Shown here: piece by piece, positions 1-8,580 of the stretch
Position numbering within the stretch: the stretch's first letter is position 1
Layout: the number at the start of each line of letters is the position of its first letter
IMG/VR virus record: IMGVR_UViG_3300030328_000593
Location: 1 to 20,398 of that record
DNA from: a virus
Reading direction: 5' to 3' (one strand)
Length of the DNA: 20,398 bases
Program-made: the position numbers and the translations under genes
Notes under the pieces: model-generated
What the model was told of the DNA's origin: nothing
Databases searched by the model: none
Seen by the model: the letters and a program-made list of their open reading frames with translations, nothing else

Positions 1-122
1 CCCCAGCCACTGTTGTAACATTAGAACTTATACCAGCAACTGTTGTAACATTAGATGAAATCCCAGCTACTGTTGTTACATTAGATGCAATTCCAGCTAC
101 TGTTTGTATTGCATCAGTAGCA
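1..122 (-). repeat. 30-base tandem repeats in tail fibre stalk
   Basis: The string actgttgtaacatta or a close variant starts at 9, 39, 69 and (diverged) 99, a period of exactly 30 bases. It encodes a 10-residue unit of the form VAGISSNVTT. The array runs off the left edge, so the copy number is unknown. The period is a whole number of codons and the reading frame stays open, so this is protein-level repetition in a fibre stalk rather than a CRISPR or DNA-level element. Confidence 0.85.
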
Positions 123-673
123 TCAGTACCGTCTTCGATGTCACCTAACGTAGCAATGTCAGCAGTAACTTGCGCTAGAGTCTGGACATCAGCAATTAGT
201 GGCCCATTTTCCATTGCACCAGTGCTTGCGTTGAAACCAAGGACTCGGCCTTTCCTCGTTGACAAGCTAGGAATGGTTAAGGTTGGTGCATTTTCGCTGT
301 CAGGAACTCGTATGCCCCTTTCAGATCTGTCCTTATTATCGCTGGCAATAGCTGTTATGGTGTCAAGTTGTGTGTTTAAGGCTGCTCGATTGATCGCTTG
401 CCCTGCACTAAAGTCTGTTACTCTTTCAATATCTATTCTTCGAACAATAGTAACTGCATCATTTACTGATAGCCCAGTTCCAAAAGTAACAGTACCTGTT
501 GAGCCATCACCACCAGAAACAGTGTAATGCGTAGTAATTGTTTTTTGAACATCATTTACAAACACATCAAGATCTGCATTGTCAAAGAACTCAAACGATA
601 CAGTAAATGCAGTTTGTCCAGCCGTTGCGGTAAAGTGTAACCTACCAGTATTTGCTGAAGAAGCTATAGACAT
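1..673 (-). CDS. Tail fibre protein, T7 gp17-like N-terminus (partial)
   Basis: This is the 5' part of a tail fibre gene; its 3' end lies beyond the left edge of the window. I translated it from the ATG at 673, which has a good ribosome binding site (AAGGA about 8 bases upstream); 224 codons are visible with no stop. The first 120 or so residues have the pattern of the T7 gp17 tail-attachment domain: GQTAFTVSFEF, a VFVNDVQK strand, a TVTFGTGLSVNDAVTI segment, then RRIDIERVTDF. In that family this domain anchors the fibre to the tail tube. After about residue 185 the protein enters a tandem 10-residue repeat (SNVTTVAGIS type), expected to form a fibrous stalk. The receptor-binding tip is not in the window. 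The gene follows the gp16-type gene, as in T7, but has its own promoter-like motif just upstream. The family call is confident; full length and receptor are unknown. Confidence 0.82.
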   Translation of the reverse strand, partial: MSIASSANTGRLHFTATAGQTAFTVSFEFFDNADLDVFVNDVQKTITTHYTVSGGDGSTGTVTFGTGLSVNDAVTIVRRIDIERVTDFSAGQAINRAALNTQLDTITAIASDNKDRSERGIRVPDSENAPTLTIPSLSTRKGRVLGFNASTGAMENGPLIADVQTLAQVTADIATLGDIEDGTDATDAIQTVAGIASNVTTVAGISSNVTTVAGISSNVTTVAG

Positions 674-717
674 AATAAATCCTTTTTTCTTTTATTGTCT
701 GAAAATTATAAAAAGTA

Positions 718-730
718 CAACGCACAAATA
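718..730 (-). promoter_or_regulatory. Late promoter-like motif, copy D (tail fibre)
   Basis: Read on the minus strand this is TATTTGTGCGTTG, matching three other copies at 12 of 13 or more positions. It sits in the 69-base gap between the gp16-type gene and the tail fibre, 44 bases before the fibre start codon. An AT-rich run with TATAAT follows. The spacing from the motif to that TATAAT is too short for a standard sigma70 -35/-10 pair, so a phage RNA polymerase promoter is the better guess. Confidence 0.6.
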
Positions 731-742
731 AACTAGTACAAA

Positions 743-3700
743 TTACTGCGCCCACATTCTTGTAATTGCATTCATGTCGTCTTTCCAAAACCACATTCGA
801 GCAAACGGTAAGTTCCGAGCAAACTTCTTTGCACCCTCTCCATATTCACCAGCTAAGAATTGAACAGCACCATCAGAAAGATCTAATGTAATAGAAGCAC
901 CAGCCCCAGCTATATTAGCTGCTGCATCTAACCCAACTATACCTGTGCTTTCTCTTAACTTCTGAGCTAAAAAACTAGGCTTATGCGGAAACTTAGGTGC
1001 AATAATACCATTTGTAATATTTGGACCGCCAAGCGCAAGCGATGTGTGCAACGTCTGATAAAACAAATCACTATACAAAGCGGTAATACCACTAGCATCA
1101 AATGCTCGAGCAAACCTATCTTGTGCTGACATTTCATCCCAAGCAAATTCTGCACCAGATATTGAATATCTCATTTGCGTTGATAAATAGCCAAGGCCAA
1201 GCATTGTTGTCATGCCTATTGCTCTATTTTTTAATTGACCATGAGCCGCTGCACCAACCATTTTATTTACATTAGCTAATGTGTAACTATAAAATTGAAA
1301 TGGCAAAGCTAAGAAACCATTTTCTATTCTTGAGTACCCTTTAAAGGTTTTATCTTCTGAGTAACCAAAACGTTTTGCAATGTGGTGCGGAACAAAAACA
1401 ACACCATCATTTATTATTGGTCTATCTGCTGGCGTTGCAGCAAGAATAGTATTTAATACGCCTGAGTTTAATGCAGATCTAAATGTATGAACAATCTCTT
1501 CTGCACCTGTTTCTGAATCTCTCATTCTTTTTTCAACAGCAAGATCAATACCAGCTTTACGCTCGTTCTTCATGTAAGCAATTGCTAGATCATCAATCCT
1601 TTTTTCATAATTAGGATGTCTTTCTCCTTCAGCAATCTGCTGTCTAAATTTACTGTGTTGAAGTTCATGCAAAGTAACAAAACGAAAGTAATCATCAAAC
1701 TCTTTAAACATAGTAGCGTTTTCTATATTTGTTAAAGAATGATAATATCCTGTTTCTGATATTCTTCCTTCAGCTAATGCTTGAACAAGAGCTTCTTTTC
1801 TTTCTTTTTTAGCTACTGATTTTCTTTTTTTAAGATCTTCAAAATATGCTTTCATATTTTTTTTATTTAAATAAATAATATTACCAGTAGGATCATACAT
1901 AATACTACCCATAATAGTAGTAGTGCCTTCTTTACCTCTCCACTTATTAAAAGCATTAATTTCTTTTTGATTGGTAACAATTTTTTTAATATCAAACTCA
2001 TCTTTAAAACGATTAAAGATTTCTCTTTCACTCATTTCAGATAATTTTTTTTCAGGAAGCTTAAAAGTTTTTCTTACATCAGCCCTTACCTCTTTAATAT
2101 CAAGCTTACCCCATTGCTCTGTATTAGCTAAATACAAACCATTGTTTGTTCTTTCCCAATTAGATTTTGCAATTTGTTTTGCTTTCTTTTCATCAATGCC
2201 ATATCGAGCAAGCCATTGTTTTTCAAAAGCACTAACTGATTTTGGATTATTGGTAAGCCTTACTGACCTGTCTATGATTGTGTGCGCTCGAGCAATGCCA
2301 TCAAGAGTTTTACTTAACTGAGTTAATGGGCCAAGACCATTCAATGTATAAAAAGCATTTCGTGCTTTATTCCAAAACTCATTGGCATCAACATTATTAG
2401 CCATATCATCAACTAATCGAGCAAACGCACTACCTTTTAAAATATCAATAGCCTCACCAGATAGCCTAACTTCTTTAGAACTCATCTTTAATGTTTCTTT
2501 ATCAAGCAAAGCAGAAACAACTTTAATCATTGTTTGACCATCGTGTTCCATTATAACACGACCAAACTCAGGAACAGCAGCAATCCAGCCAGATCCCATA
2601 TAGTTAGTAGCAGCCGCTTCCTTCATAATGTAAGCAGCCGTTTGATTCCATGATGAAGGGTCTCTAAGAACAGCGCCAGCAATACGATCATACATAAGGT
2701 TTATATCCCTCATGTGTTTGTTTATTTCTTTTTCAGATAGCCCTCTTTTTATTGCATCTCTTCTGAGATGAAAGTTTAGATCCTCTAACTCCTGACCATT
2801 AAAAGCTTTTTTAAATTCTATTCTTGGAGCAACTCTAGCTGTGTAAGTTTTCATTATAGCAATAGGATCTTGCATAATAAAATCATAAACTAGTTCATTT
2901 GGAATATCTAACTTACGATGTCTAAAATGTTTAGATCTACCATAACCGTAGGCAATACTTGACTCGCCAGTTATATCTGGGTCGTTAAGAATATTATCAA
3001 CAGTTCGCTTCGCTCTTTGCCTAATATCATCTGCATCTTCGCCAAAGTATTTTTTTACCCACTTGCCTTTTTCAAAACGCCACACAGTAGGATTATTTGT
3101 GTACCATTTTGCAAGAATACTTTCTAACTCATTACGCCTAGCCTTAACTACAGAAACGTCCCAGAATCTAGGAAGGAAAGCATCAGTAAAAGTCTGTTCA
3201 GTATCATTAAAATTTTTTAACTCTTGTTCTGCTATCTCTCTTCTATTTTTTAAACGCTCGATATACGTTATTAACTCTTGTCTTAATTTAGGATTGTTTG
3301 CGGTAAGAGTTATTTCATCTTCAAGCTTGGGAATGGTTCTATTAAAATAGTTTATCGAATCTTGAATTGATTTCTTAGTGCCTATTAAACCAACACTTTT
3401 TAATTCCCCTTCTGCTTTTTTAAAAAAGTTTTCAATAACACCAATAGCCTGTTTTTCAATATCAGTTAGATCTTCATCTTTAAAAGTTCTCTTTCTATTA
3501 ATATCTCTAAGCCAAGAACCATAACTGTCATCTCTTCGAGCAACGGATCTGTAAGCTGTAACAACATCAATATCTAAGAATGAAGTGTCCATTAACTTCA
3601 TATCTTCTCTAAATAATTTTATTAAATCATCATGCGCTTTTACCCATAAACCATTTCTAGCGGCAGCCCTTTGATGAACAGATAACGGACTAGCAATGCC

Positions 3701-4762
3701 AAGAGTTGTTGCAATATAATTAAGGCCAGAATCACCGCCTATTTTAACCATTGCTTCTTTCATAAAACCTGTTGCGGTGTCTGATTGAATAACTCTTTTA
3801 AATGGAGTGCTTACAAACTTATAAAAAATACTGTCAGTAAATCTGTTCTTAGCAATAGACCATACTTTTTCTGGCTTATAACCATCGCTTATTAATTCTC
3901 TAATAGCAGCTTCTCTTCTATGTGCTGATAATAAATTCTCCACTTCTCTAAAATCAGATTCTTTAGCTGTAGTTTTTTTACCAGCATCCATTTCTAATTC
4001 TAGCTTATTCTTTCTTTCAGTCAGAGTTTCTATTCTTGACTTTAATACTTCTACTTTAAGATCCTCATGTGGTCTTATAGCATTAGAAAGATCCGACAAA
4101 TCATCAGCACTTACTTCGGAAGCGTGTTCAATCATTCGAACTGATCTAGCAAAATCTGTTAGATCTTCTTGTGCTTTTCTTAATGCTTTAGCTCTAGCAG
4201 TAAGAGGAATAGATATTGCCCCACCAAACGCAGCACCAAATAAAGTAGCCCCCACAATGTTGTAGATACTATCTGCTGCTGTCTGAACAGGATCATTGGG
4301 CTGTATAAGCACAGCTTCTACGCCAGCTTGCAGCATACCAACGCCAGCACCAACCCTTAATGCACTTCTGCCAATACCAATACTAGGGCCACCCAAAGGC
4401 AACGCTACTAAATTAAGAGGGTCAAATAAACCAGCGCCAAGCAAAGCAGTGAAGGATGAGTCAGCTAGTATCTGCCTTCTTTCTATCGACTCATCAATTC
4501 CTCTTTTAAGAAAAGCCATATGTTGAGGGTTTGTTGCATGACGTAAATGCATTGCATAAAGACCATGATCACCCATATCCTCAAAAGGATTATAACCTTC
4601 TTGCCTTTCATTACCAAATTGATTGTGCGCTCTAATTGATTCAATAATAGGATCATAGCTATAACCTAATGAAGCACTTAATGTTTGCCCAAATGTAGGC
4701 TTAACAAACTCTCTTCTTGGTGAGAACCCACTAAAGTCAACTGTAAGAGGATTAGTTACCAT
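743..4762 (-). CDS. Internal virion protein, T7 gp16-like, with HELQH motif
   Basis: This 1339-residue protein is close in length to T7 gp16 (1318) and lies between the gp15-type gene and the tail fibre, as in T7. It is expected to be stored in the capsid and ejected to help form the trans-envelope DNA channel. Residues about 104-190 are rich in Gly, Ala and hydrophobic residues (GLFDPLNLVALPLGG then further stretches) and could contact membrane. The middle is long, charged and helical. Residues 1032-1036 read HELQH within TLHELQHSKFR, the HExxH form of zinc peptidases. The C-terminal part has PFQFYSYTLANVNK, similar to segments in other podovirus ejection proteins. I see no lytic transglycosylase domain of the kind at the N-terminus of T7 gp16. 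The start overlaps the previous gene by 11 bases, suggesting coupled translation. The role by position is fairly sure; the peptidase activity is inference. Confidence 0.75.
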   Translation of the reverse strand: MVTNPLTVDFSGFSPRREFVKPTFGQTLSASLGYSYDPIIESIRAHNQFGNERQEGYNPFEDMGDHGLYAMHLRHATNPQHMAFLKRGIDESIERRQILADSSFTALLGAGLFDPLNLVALPLGGPSIGIGRSALRVGAGVGMLQAGVEAVLIQPNDPVQTAADSIYNIVGATLFGAAFGGAISIPLTARAKALRKAQEDLTDFARSVRMIEHASEVSADDLSDLSNAIRPHEDLKVEVLKSRIETLTERKNKLELEMDAGKKTTAKESDFREVENLLSAHRREAAIRELISDGYKPEKVWSIAKNRFTDSIFYKFVSTPFKRVIQSDTATGFMKEAMVKIGGDSGLNYIATTLGIASPLSVHQRAAARNGLWVKAHDDLIKLFREDMKLMDTSFLDIDVVTAYRSVARRDDSYGSWLRDINRKRTFKDEDLTDIEKQAIGVIENFFKKAEGELKSVGLIGTKKSIQDSINYFNRTIPKLEDEITLTANNPKLRQELITYIERLKNRREIAEQELKNFNDTEQTFTDAFLPRFWDVSVVKARRNELESILAKWYTNNPTVWRFEKGKWVKKYFGEDADDIRQRAKRTVDNILNDPDITGESSIAYGYGRSKHFRHRKLDIPNELVYDFIMQDPIAIMKTYTARVAPRIEFKKAFNGQELEDLNFHLRRDAIKRGLSEKEINKHMRDINLMYDRIAGAVLRDPSSWNQTAAYIMKEAAATNYMGSGWIAAVPEFGRVIMEHDGQTMIKVVSALLDKETLKMSSKEVRLSGEAIDILKGSAFARLVDDMANNVDANEFWNKARNAFYTLNGLGPLTQLSKTLDGIARAHTIIDRSVRLTNNPKSVSAFEKQWLARYGIDEKKAKQIAKSNWERTNNGLYLANTEQWGKLDIKEVRADVRKTFKLPEKKLSEMSEREIFNRFKDEFDIKKIVTNQKEINAFNKWRGKEGTTTIMGSIMYDPTGNIIYLNKKNMKAYFEDLKKRKSVAKKERKEALVQALAEGRISETGYYHSLTNIENATMFKEFDDYFRFVTLHELQHSKFRQQIAEGERHPNYEKRIDDLAIAYMKNERKAGIDLAVEKRMRDSETGAEEIVHTFRSALNSGVLNTILAATPADRPIINDGVVFVPHHIAKRFGYSEDKTFKGYSRIENGFLALPFQFYSYTLANVNKMVGAAAHGQLKNRAIGMTTMLGLGYLSTQMRYSISGAEFAWDEMSAQDRFARAFDASGITALYSDLFYQTLHTSLALGGPNITNGIIAPKFPHKPSFLAQKLRESTGIVGLDAAANIAGAGASITLDLSDGAVQFLAGEYGEGAKKFARNLPFARMWFWKDDMNAITRMWAQ

Positions 4763-7700
4763 CTTCTGGAACTTTCAAGTAATTAATAAATGCTAGTGCA
4801 TCAGATGCTGCTTTACCTAATTCTTCGATTTCAACAGTTAAAGCGGTAGGATCTTCATCTGTTATATCTTTTATCATTTCTGATATTGCAAACAATCTAT
4901 CAGCCATTAATGATTCACTGCTAAAGTCTCCGTTAGTAAAATAAATTCTATCATCTGGATTAAAGTTTTGAACTAAATCAGCATTGCTTGTTTCAAGTTT
5001 ATTAAATGCTTCAACAATATTTTTACCAAGAGTATTAAATACTTCTTTTCTTCGAACAGATCCAGCAGGGTATTGATCTGATATAAATTTAATAGTTTCG
5101 GCTGTTTGAGCTTCTGTCATAGATTCATCAATTACAGATGCTTTTTGCTTAGCTACTAAATCTAAAAATTTTTGCTCTCTTGTCCCAATAGAAATACCAG
5201 TTAAAACTTTATTGCCCTCTCCATCATCAACAAGCATTTGATAAGCAAGGCCATCTTTATTAACAACGCCATAAACCTGACCTTTAGTTTGTGTATCTTC
5301 CCCATAAGGCACTAAATAAAACTCTTCAGTTTCCCAGTTAATTTTATTTGCTACCTTTGATAAACCACCGAACATATCATATTTTGTTTCTTCAGATATA
5401 CGTTCTCCAAACTTATTATACTCAACAACATTTTTCATAAGTTCGTTTTTAATATAAGTCTTAAATAATTTTTCATTCCCTCCAGTTGTAAGATTAAGGG
5501 AATGTAAAGTCTTTTCACTTAATGGTTCTTTAACCATAGAATCTTGTTTTAATCTTGTATCTAAAAAGTTTCGAACAGCAGTATGAGGGTCAAAAGAAAT
5601 ATTAGCTGGATCAGATTTGCTTTCAGCATAATGAACACTAATAACTTCAGATGCTCTTAAAAGAAGATCTTGGTTTATACCGATTTCTTTTCCAAAATTA
5701 TCTAATACATATTGATTTGGCGTTACTTCTCCCAAACCTTTTTCCAATTGATTTTGAAATTCTGGAACATTTTTAATTGTTCTTATTTGTTTTAAACGCT
5801 CTACAAGAGCAGCATCTGTTGCCTTAACACTCATTTGTCCTGATGGCATATTTTTATATGAAGCTAAAAGTTTATCTAAGGTCGCTGCTAATGCAGGATC
5901 TAATAGCTTACTTGTGCCAGCATTATCATAAACTTGGTTTTGTGTTAGGTTTATTTTATTATTTACTGAATCATATATATTTAAAACTCTACTCATACTA
6001 AAGTTAGGAGTTACAAAACCACCTTCATTAACTAAATTTTCAAAAACAGAAACAAGACCTGTCGGGGCAATACTAGCTTGCCTTAACATAATTAATAATT
6101 TTTGCTCTTCTTCACCGCCCAAATCAAAATTAGTATTTACTATAAAATCTATTAAATTATCAGCACCCATTTTTTGAGCAATGTCATCAAACTGACTGCT
6201 TAATAAGTCACGATTGTCTTTTGTGTTAGGTACTGTTTGACTTAACGCTTGAGCAAAAAACTTTCTATTTGCTATTTGGGTTTCTTCATATTCTAAAGCA
6301 TCTGATCTTCTTCCAGAAAGAGACTGGCCCTGCACTCTAGTAGCGTTATCACCAAGAAGCGTTCTAGCTTCTTCAATCTTTTTTATTTCATCTTCAGTTA
6401 ATTCATAAGCCTCTTTATATTCTTCACTTTGCGCTCCATTCATTACATAATGATCGATTGAAGCTAACTGCTGACGACTTCTTATATTATTAAAAATATC
6501 GGAAAGCTTGTGTGTTCCATTTCTAAACTCAAAACTTTCTTGAAGCGATGCTTTTTGCTCATCACCTAATTTAGTATTTTCAATTTTATTTTCAAAATCA
6601 GAAACCTGATCAGCATTTGCAAAATTTAATTTCTTAAGATCCTGACTTAGTTGAATTGTATTTTGTAATTGTTCTTTTTTCTCAAAGAAATTTGTATCAT
6701 CTTTAATAGCGTTAATATCAGCATTAAGAGTATCTAAAAAATTAAACTTAGGGAAATTTTCATTAAGTTCTAAAAAGTTTCTTACTGATTTTGCTAAAGC
6801 TGGATTCTTATCATACAATACTTCATATGGTGTAGGATCACCTGTTGCGCTATCTAGTCTTTGATCTTTTAAAACCATTGCTACTAATGAAAGATCTTCA
6901 CGACTATCTGCGTCTCTTGAGACTATAATACCACTTAATGCCTGACCAAAAGCATTTACTTCATTAGTTACCGCAGTCATTTCTGCTTTATACAATTCAG
7001 TATCTAATGTACGATCAAGCTTATTATCAGATTGTTTTCTTTGATCATAAAAGTTTTCTACAAGTTGATCTATCATAGTGGACTGATCTAAATCATCACC
7101 TTGAGCAGCATCTTGTGCTGCATTAGTTAAATCTCTTAAATCTTGATTTTGTTTTTGTTTTTTTAATAAAGAAAGTTGAAGCTCAAATTCTTCTTCTGTT
7201 TCTGATGCTTTTAATAATGGCAATGCAAATTCTTTTATTGAATCAAATAAATCAGAATCTTTATAAGCTTCTTCAAGCATTGGCCTTATACTATCAAATG
7301 TACTTTGAGTTAAATGTTGAGGGTTTTCAGTTGCTATTGCTAATGATAACCTTTTTATACCAAACATTGTTAAATTCTTATTTCTAAGAAATGCAGTTAT
7401 TTCTCCTCTTGCTTTAGCTTTAAGTATATTCCTATCTGTATCTGCAACCTCACCACTTAATATATACCCAGCTTCTAAATCATTTTTATTTGTTTCTTTA
7501 ATTGCTTTTATAGTTGCTTCAGCATTTTTAATATCTCCAATAGAATAATAACTTTCTATGGCATCTACAGCTTCTATATTTTGCCTAGCATTATGAAGTC
7601 GCATATCCTGATCGTGTCTAGCATTAGCTTGCTTAACTAATGAGTCATAAACATTAGATGTAAGTTCTTCTCCACGTTGACGAATAAACCTTTTAAAAAC

Positions 7701-8135
7701 CGAGCTTCCCTCAACATCTATCATTGCTTTAGTATGATTAGTTAAAGCTTCTTTAAATCCTTCTGGATTTTTCCTAAATGTATTTGAAAACTCTTTAGCT
7801 TTATCAGAAAGTTCTAACTCTATTTCAGTTTGAAATCTATTTAATAAAGCTTTTTCTCTAGCCTGTCTTGCAATTCTTCCCATGAATCTAGGAGGCTCAT
7901 AAACTTCAGGCCGACCATCTGCACCAAGAGTTGTTATTTGTTCTGGTGAATATTGCTCAACAGATTCAATGCCTCTCTTTTCTGCATTTTCAACAGCACG
8001 TTCAAAAAACTTTGCAGATAAAGCATTAGCCCCTTTTGCAATAGATTCATTTGTTATAGCTCCAGCCCTTGATGATCGAGCAACACCAACAGGGCCAACT
8101 TTAAATTGTCTTGCTTCTCTAATAACTTTAACCAT
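4752..8135 (-). CDS. Internal virion protein, T7 gp15-like
   Basis: This 1127-residue protein is soluble-looking, highly charged and largely helical, without membrane segments. It is longer than T7 gp15 (747) but sits in the same place, between the gp14- and gp16-type genes. The N-terminus (RQFKVGPVGVARSSRAG) is basic. Residues about 80-130 are rich in Arg and Lys helices, and long Asn/Gln/Lys/Glu helical stretches fill the rest. In T7 the equivalent protein forms part of the internal core and then of the periplasmic tube. The ATG follows a GTAGGTAAG ribosome site that overlaps the stop of the gp14-type gene. The call rests on gene order, size and composition rather than on a diagnostic motif. 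Confidence 0.65.
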   Translation of the reverse strand: MVKVIREARQFKVGPVGVARSSRAGAITNESIAKGANALSAKFFERAVENAEKRGIESVEQYSPEQITTLGADGRPEVYEPPRFMGRIARQAREKALLNRFQTEIELELSDKAKEFSNTFRKNPEGFKEALTNHTKAMIDVEGSSVFKRFIRQRGEELTSNVYDSLVKQANARHDQDMRLHNARQNIEAVDAIESYYSIGDIKNAEATIKAIKETNKNDLEAGYILSGEVADTDRNILKAKARGEITAFLRNKNLTMFGIKRLSLAIATENPQHLTQSTFDSIRPMLEEAYKDSDLFDSIKEFALPLLKASETEEEFELQLSLLKKQKQNQDLRDLTNAAQDAAQGDDLDQSTMIDQLVENFYDQRKQSDNKLDRTLDTELYKAEMTAVTNEVNAFGQALSGIIVSRDADSREDLSLVAMVLKDQRLDSATGDPTPYEVLYDKNPALAKSVRNFLELNENFPKFNFLDTLNADINAIKDDTNFFEKKEQLQNTIQLSQDLKKLNFANADQVSDFENKIENTKLGDEQKASLQESFEFRNGTHKLSDIFNNIRSRQQLASIDHYVMNGAQSEEYKEAYELTEDEIKKIEEARTLLGDNATRVQGQSLSGRRSDALEYEETQIANRKFFAQALSQTVPNTKDNRDLLSSQFDDIAQKMGADNLIDFIVNTNFDLGGEEEQKLLIMLRQASIAPTGLVSVFENLVNEGGFVTPNFSMSRVLNIYDSVNNKINLTQNQVYDNAGTSKLLDPALAATLDKLLASYKNMPSGQMSVKATDAALVERLKQIRTIKNVPEFQNQLEKGLGEVTPNQYVLDNFGKEIGINQDLLLRASEVISVHYAESKSDPANISFDPHTAVRNFLDTRLKQDSMVKEPLSEKTLHSLNLTTGGNEKLFKTYIKNELMKNVVEYNKFGERISEETKYDMFGGLSKVANKINWETEEFYLVPYGEDTQTKGQVYGVVNKDGLAYQMLVDDGEGNKVLTGISIGTREQKFLDLVAKQKASVIDESMTEAQTAETIKFISDQYPAGSVRRKEVFNTLGKNIVEAFNKLETSNADLVQNFNPDDRIYFTNGDFSSESLMADRLFAISEMIKDITDEDPTALTVEIEELGKAASDALAFINYLKVPEDGN

Positions 8136-8142
8136 TGCTTAC

Positions 8143-8580
8143 CTACATAGTCTTTTGGAAATCCATTAAGCCACCCATAAGTGTAGTAAAGGCTTGTATG
8201 TTTGCTGCTTTTTCTCTAGCTCTACCCTCAACTCTTGTTGTTGTTGCTTGCTGTTGTAGCTTAGCTTGTTCGAACATACCCATAAGATCTGATCTTGATG
8301 TATCTTCTAATGCTATTTCTCTTTGCCTATCTAAAAACGCTCGAACAGAAGCATCATCTCTACCCCTAAACGAAGAGATGTTTGCTGCAAGATTATTGCG
8401 ATAGAGTTCTAATCTATCATTATGTCTTTGTAATGCTGAAACCTTACTGCGTTTTTTTTCAGTTTCAGTATTAAAAGCATCTAACTCAGCGCCTTGCCTT
8501 TCGGCTTTACCAACACCTCTCATTGCGCCAGCTTGAACAAGCTTACTTGTCATCATTAATGCCATAGTAAGTGGGTCCAT
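8143..8580 (-). CDS. Internal virion protein, T7 gp14-like
   Basis: This 145-residue protein has a hydrophobic, Met-rich N-terminus (MDPLTMALMMTSKLVQAGAM) followed by a long charged coiled-coil region (about residues 25-120) and a short hydrophobic C-terminus (FTTLMGGLMDF). T7 gp14 (196 residues) likewise combines membrane-seeking ends with helical segments and forms the pore in the outer membrane. The gene starts on the last base of the gp12-type stop codon (TAATG) and ends 7 bases before the gp15-type gene, so the three ejection proteins are probably translated together. Recognition is by position and architecture. It is shorter than its T7 counterpart. Confidence 0.62.
   Translation of the reverse strand: MDPLTMALMMTSKLVQAGAMRGVGKAERQGAELDAFNTETEKKRSKVSALQRHNDRLELYRNNLAANISSFRGRDDASVRAFLDRQREIALEDTSRSDLMGMFEQAKLQQQATTTRVEGRAREKAANIQAFTTLMGGLMDFQKTM

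Noticed and set aside
1-122. Regular 30-base repeats that could suggest a CRISPR array
   Set aside because: The repeats are contiguous with a period of exactly 10 codons, have no unique spacers, and lie in an open tail fibre frame.
138-527. Plus-strand open frame of 129 codons, and the other plus-strand open frames across the window
   Set aside because: They lie antisense to well-supported minus-strand genes, lack convincing ribosome sites and encode no recognisable proteins.
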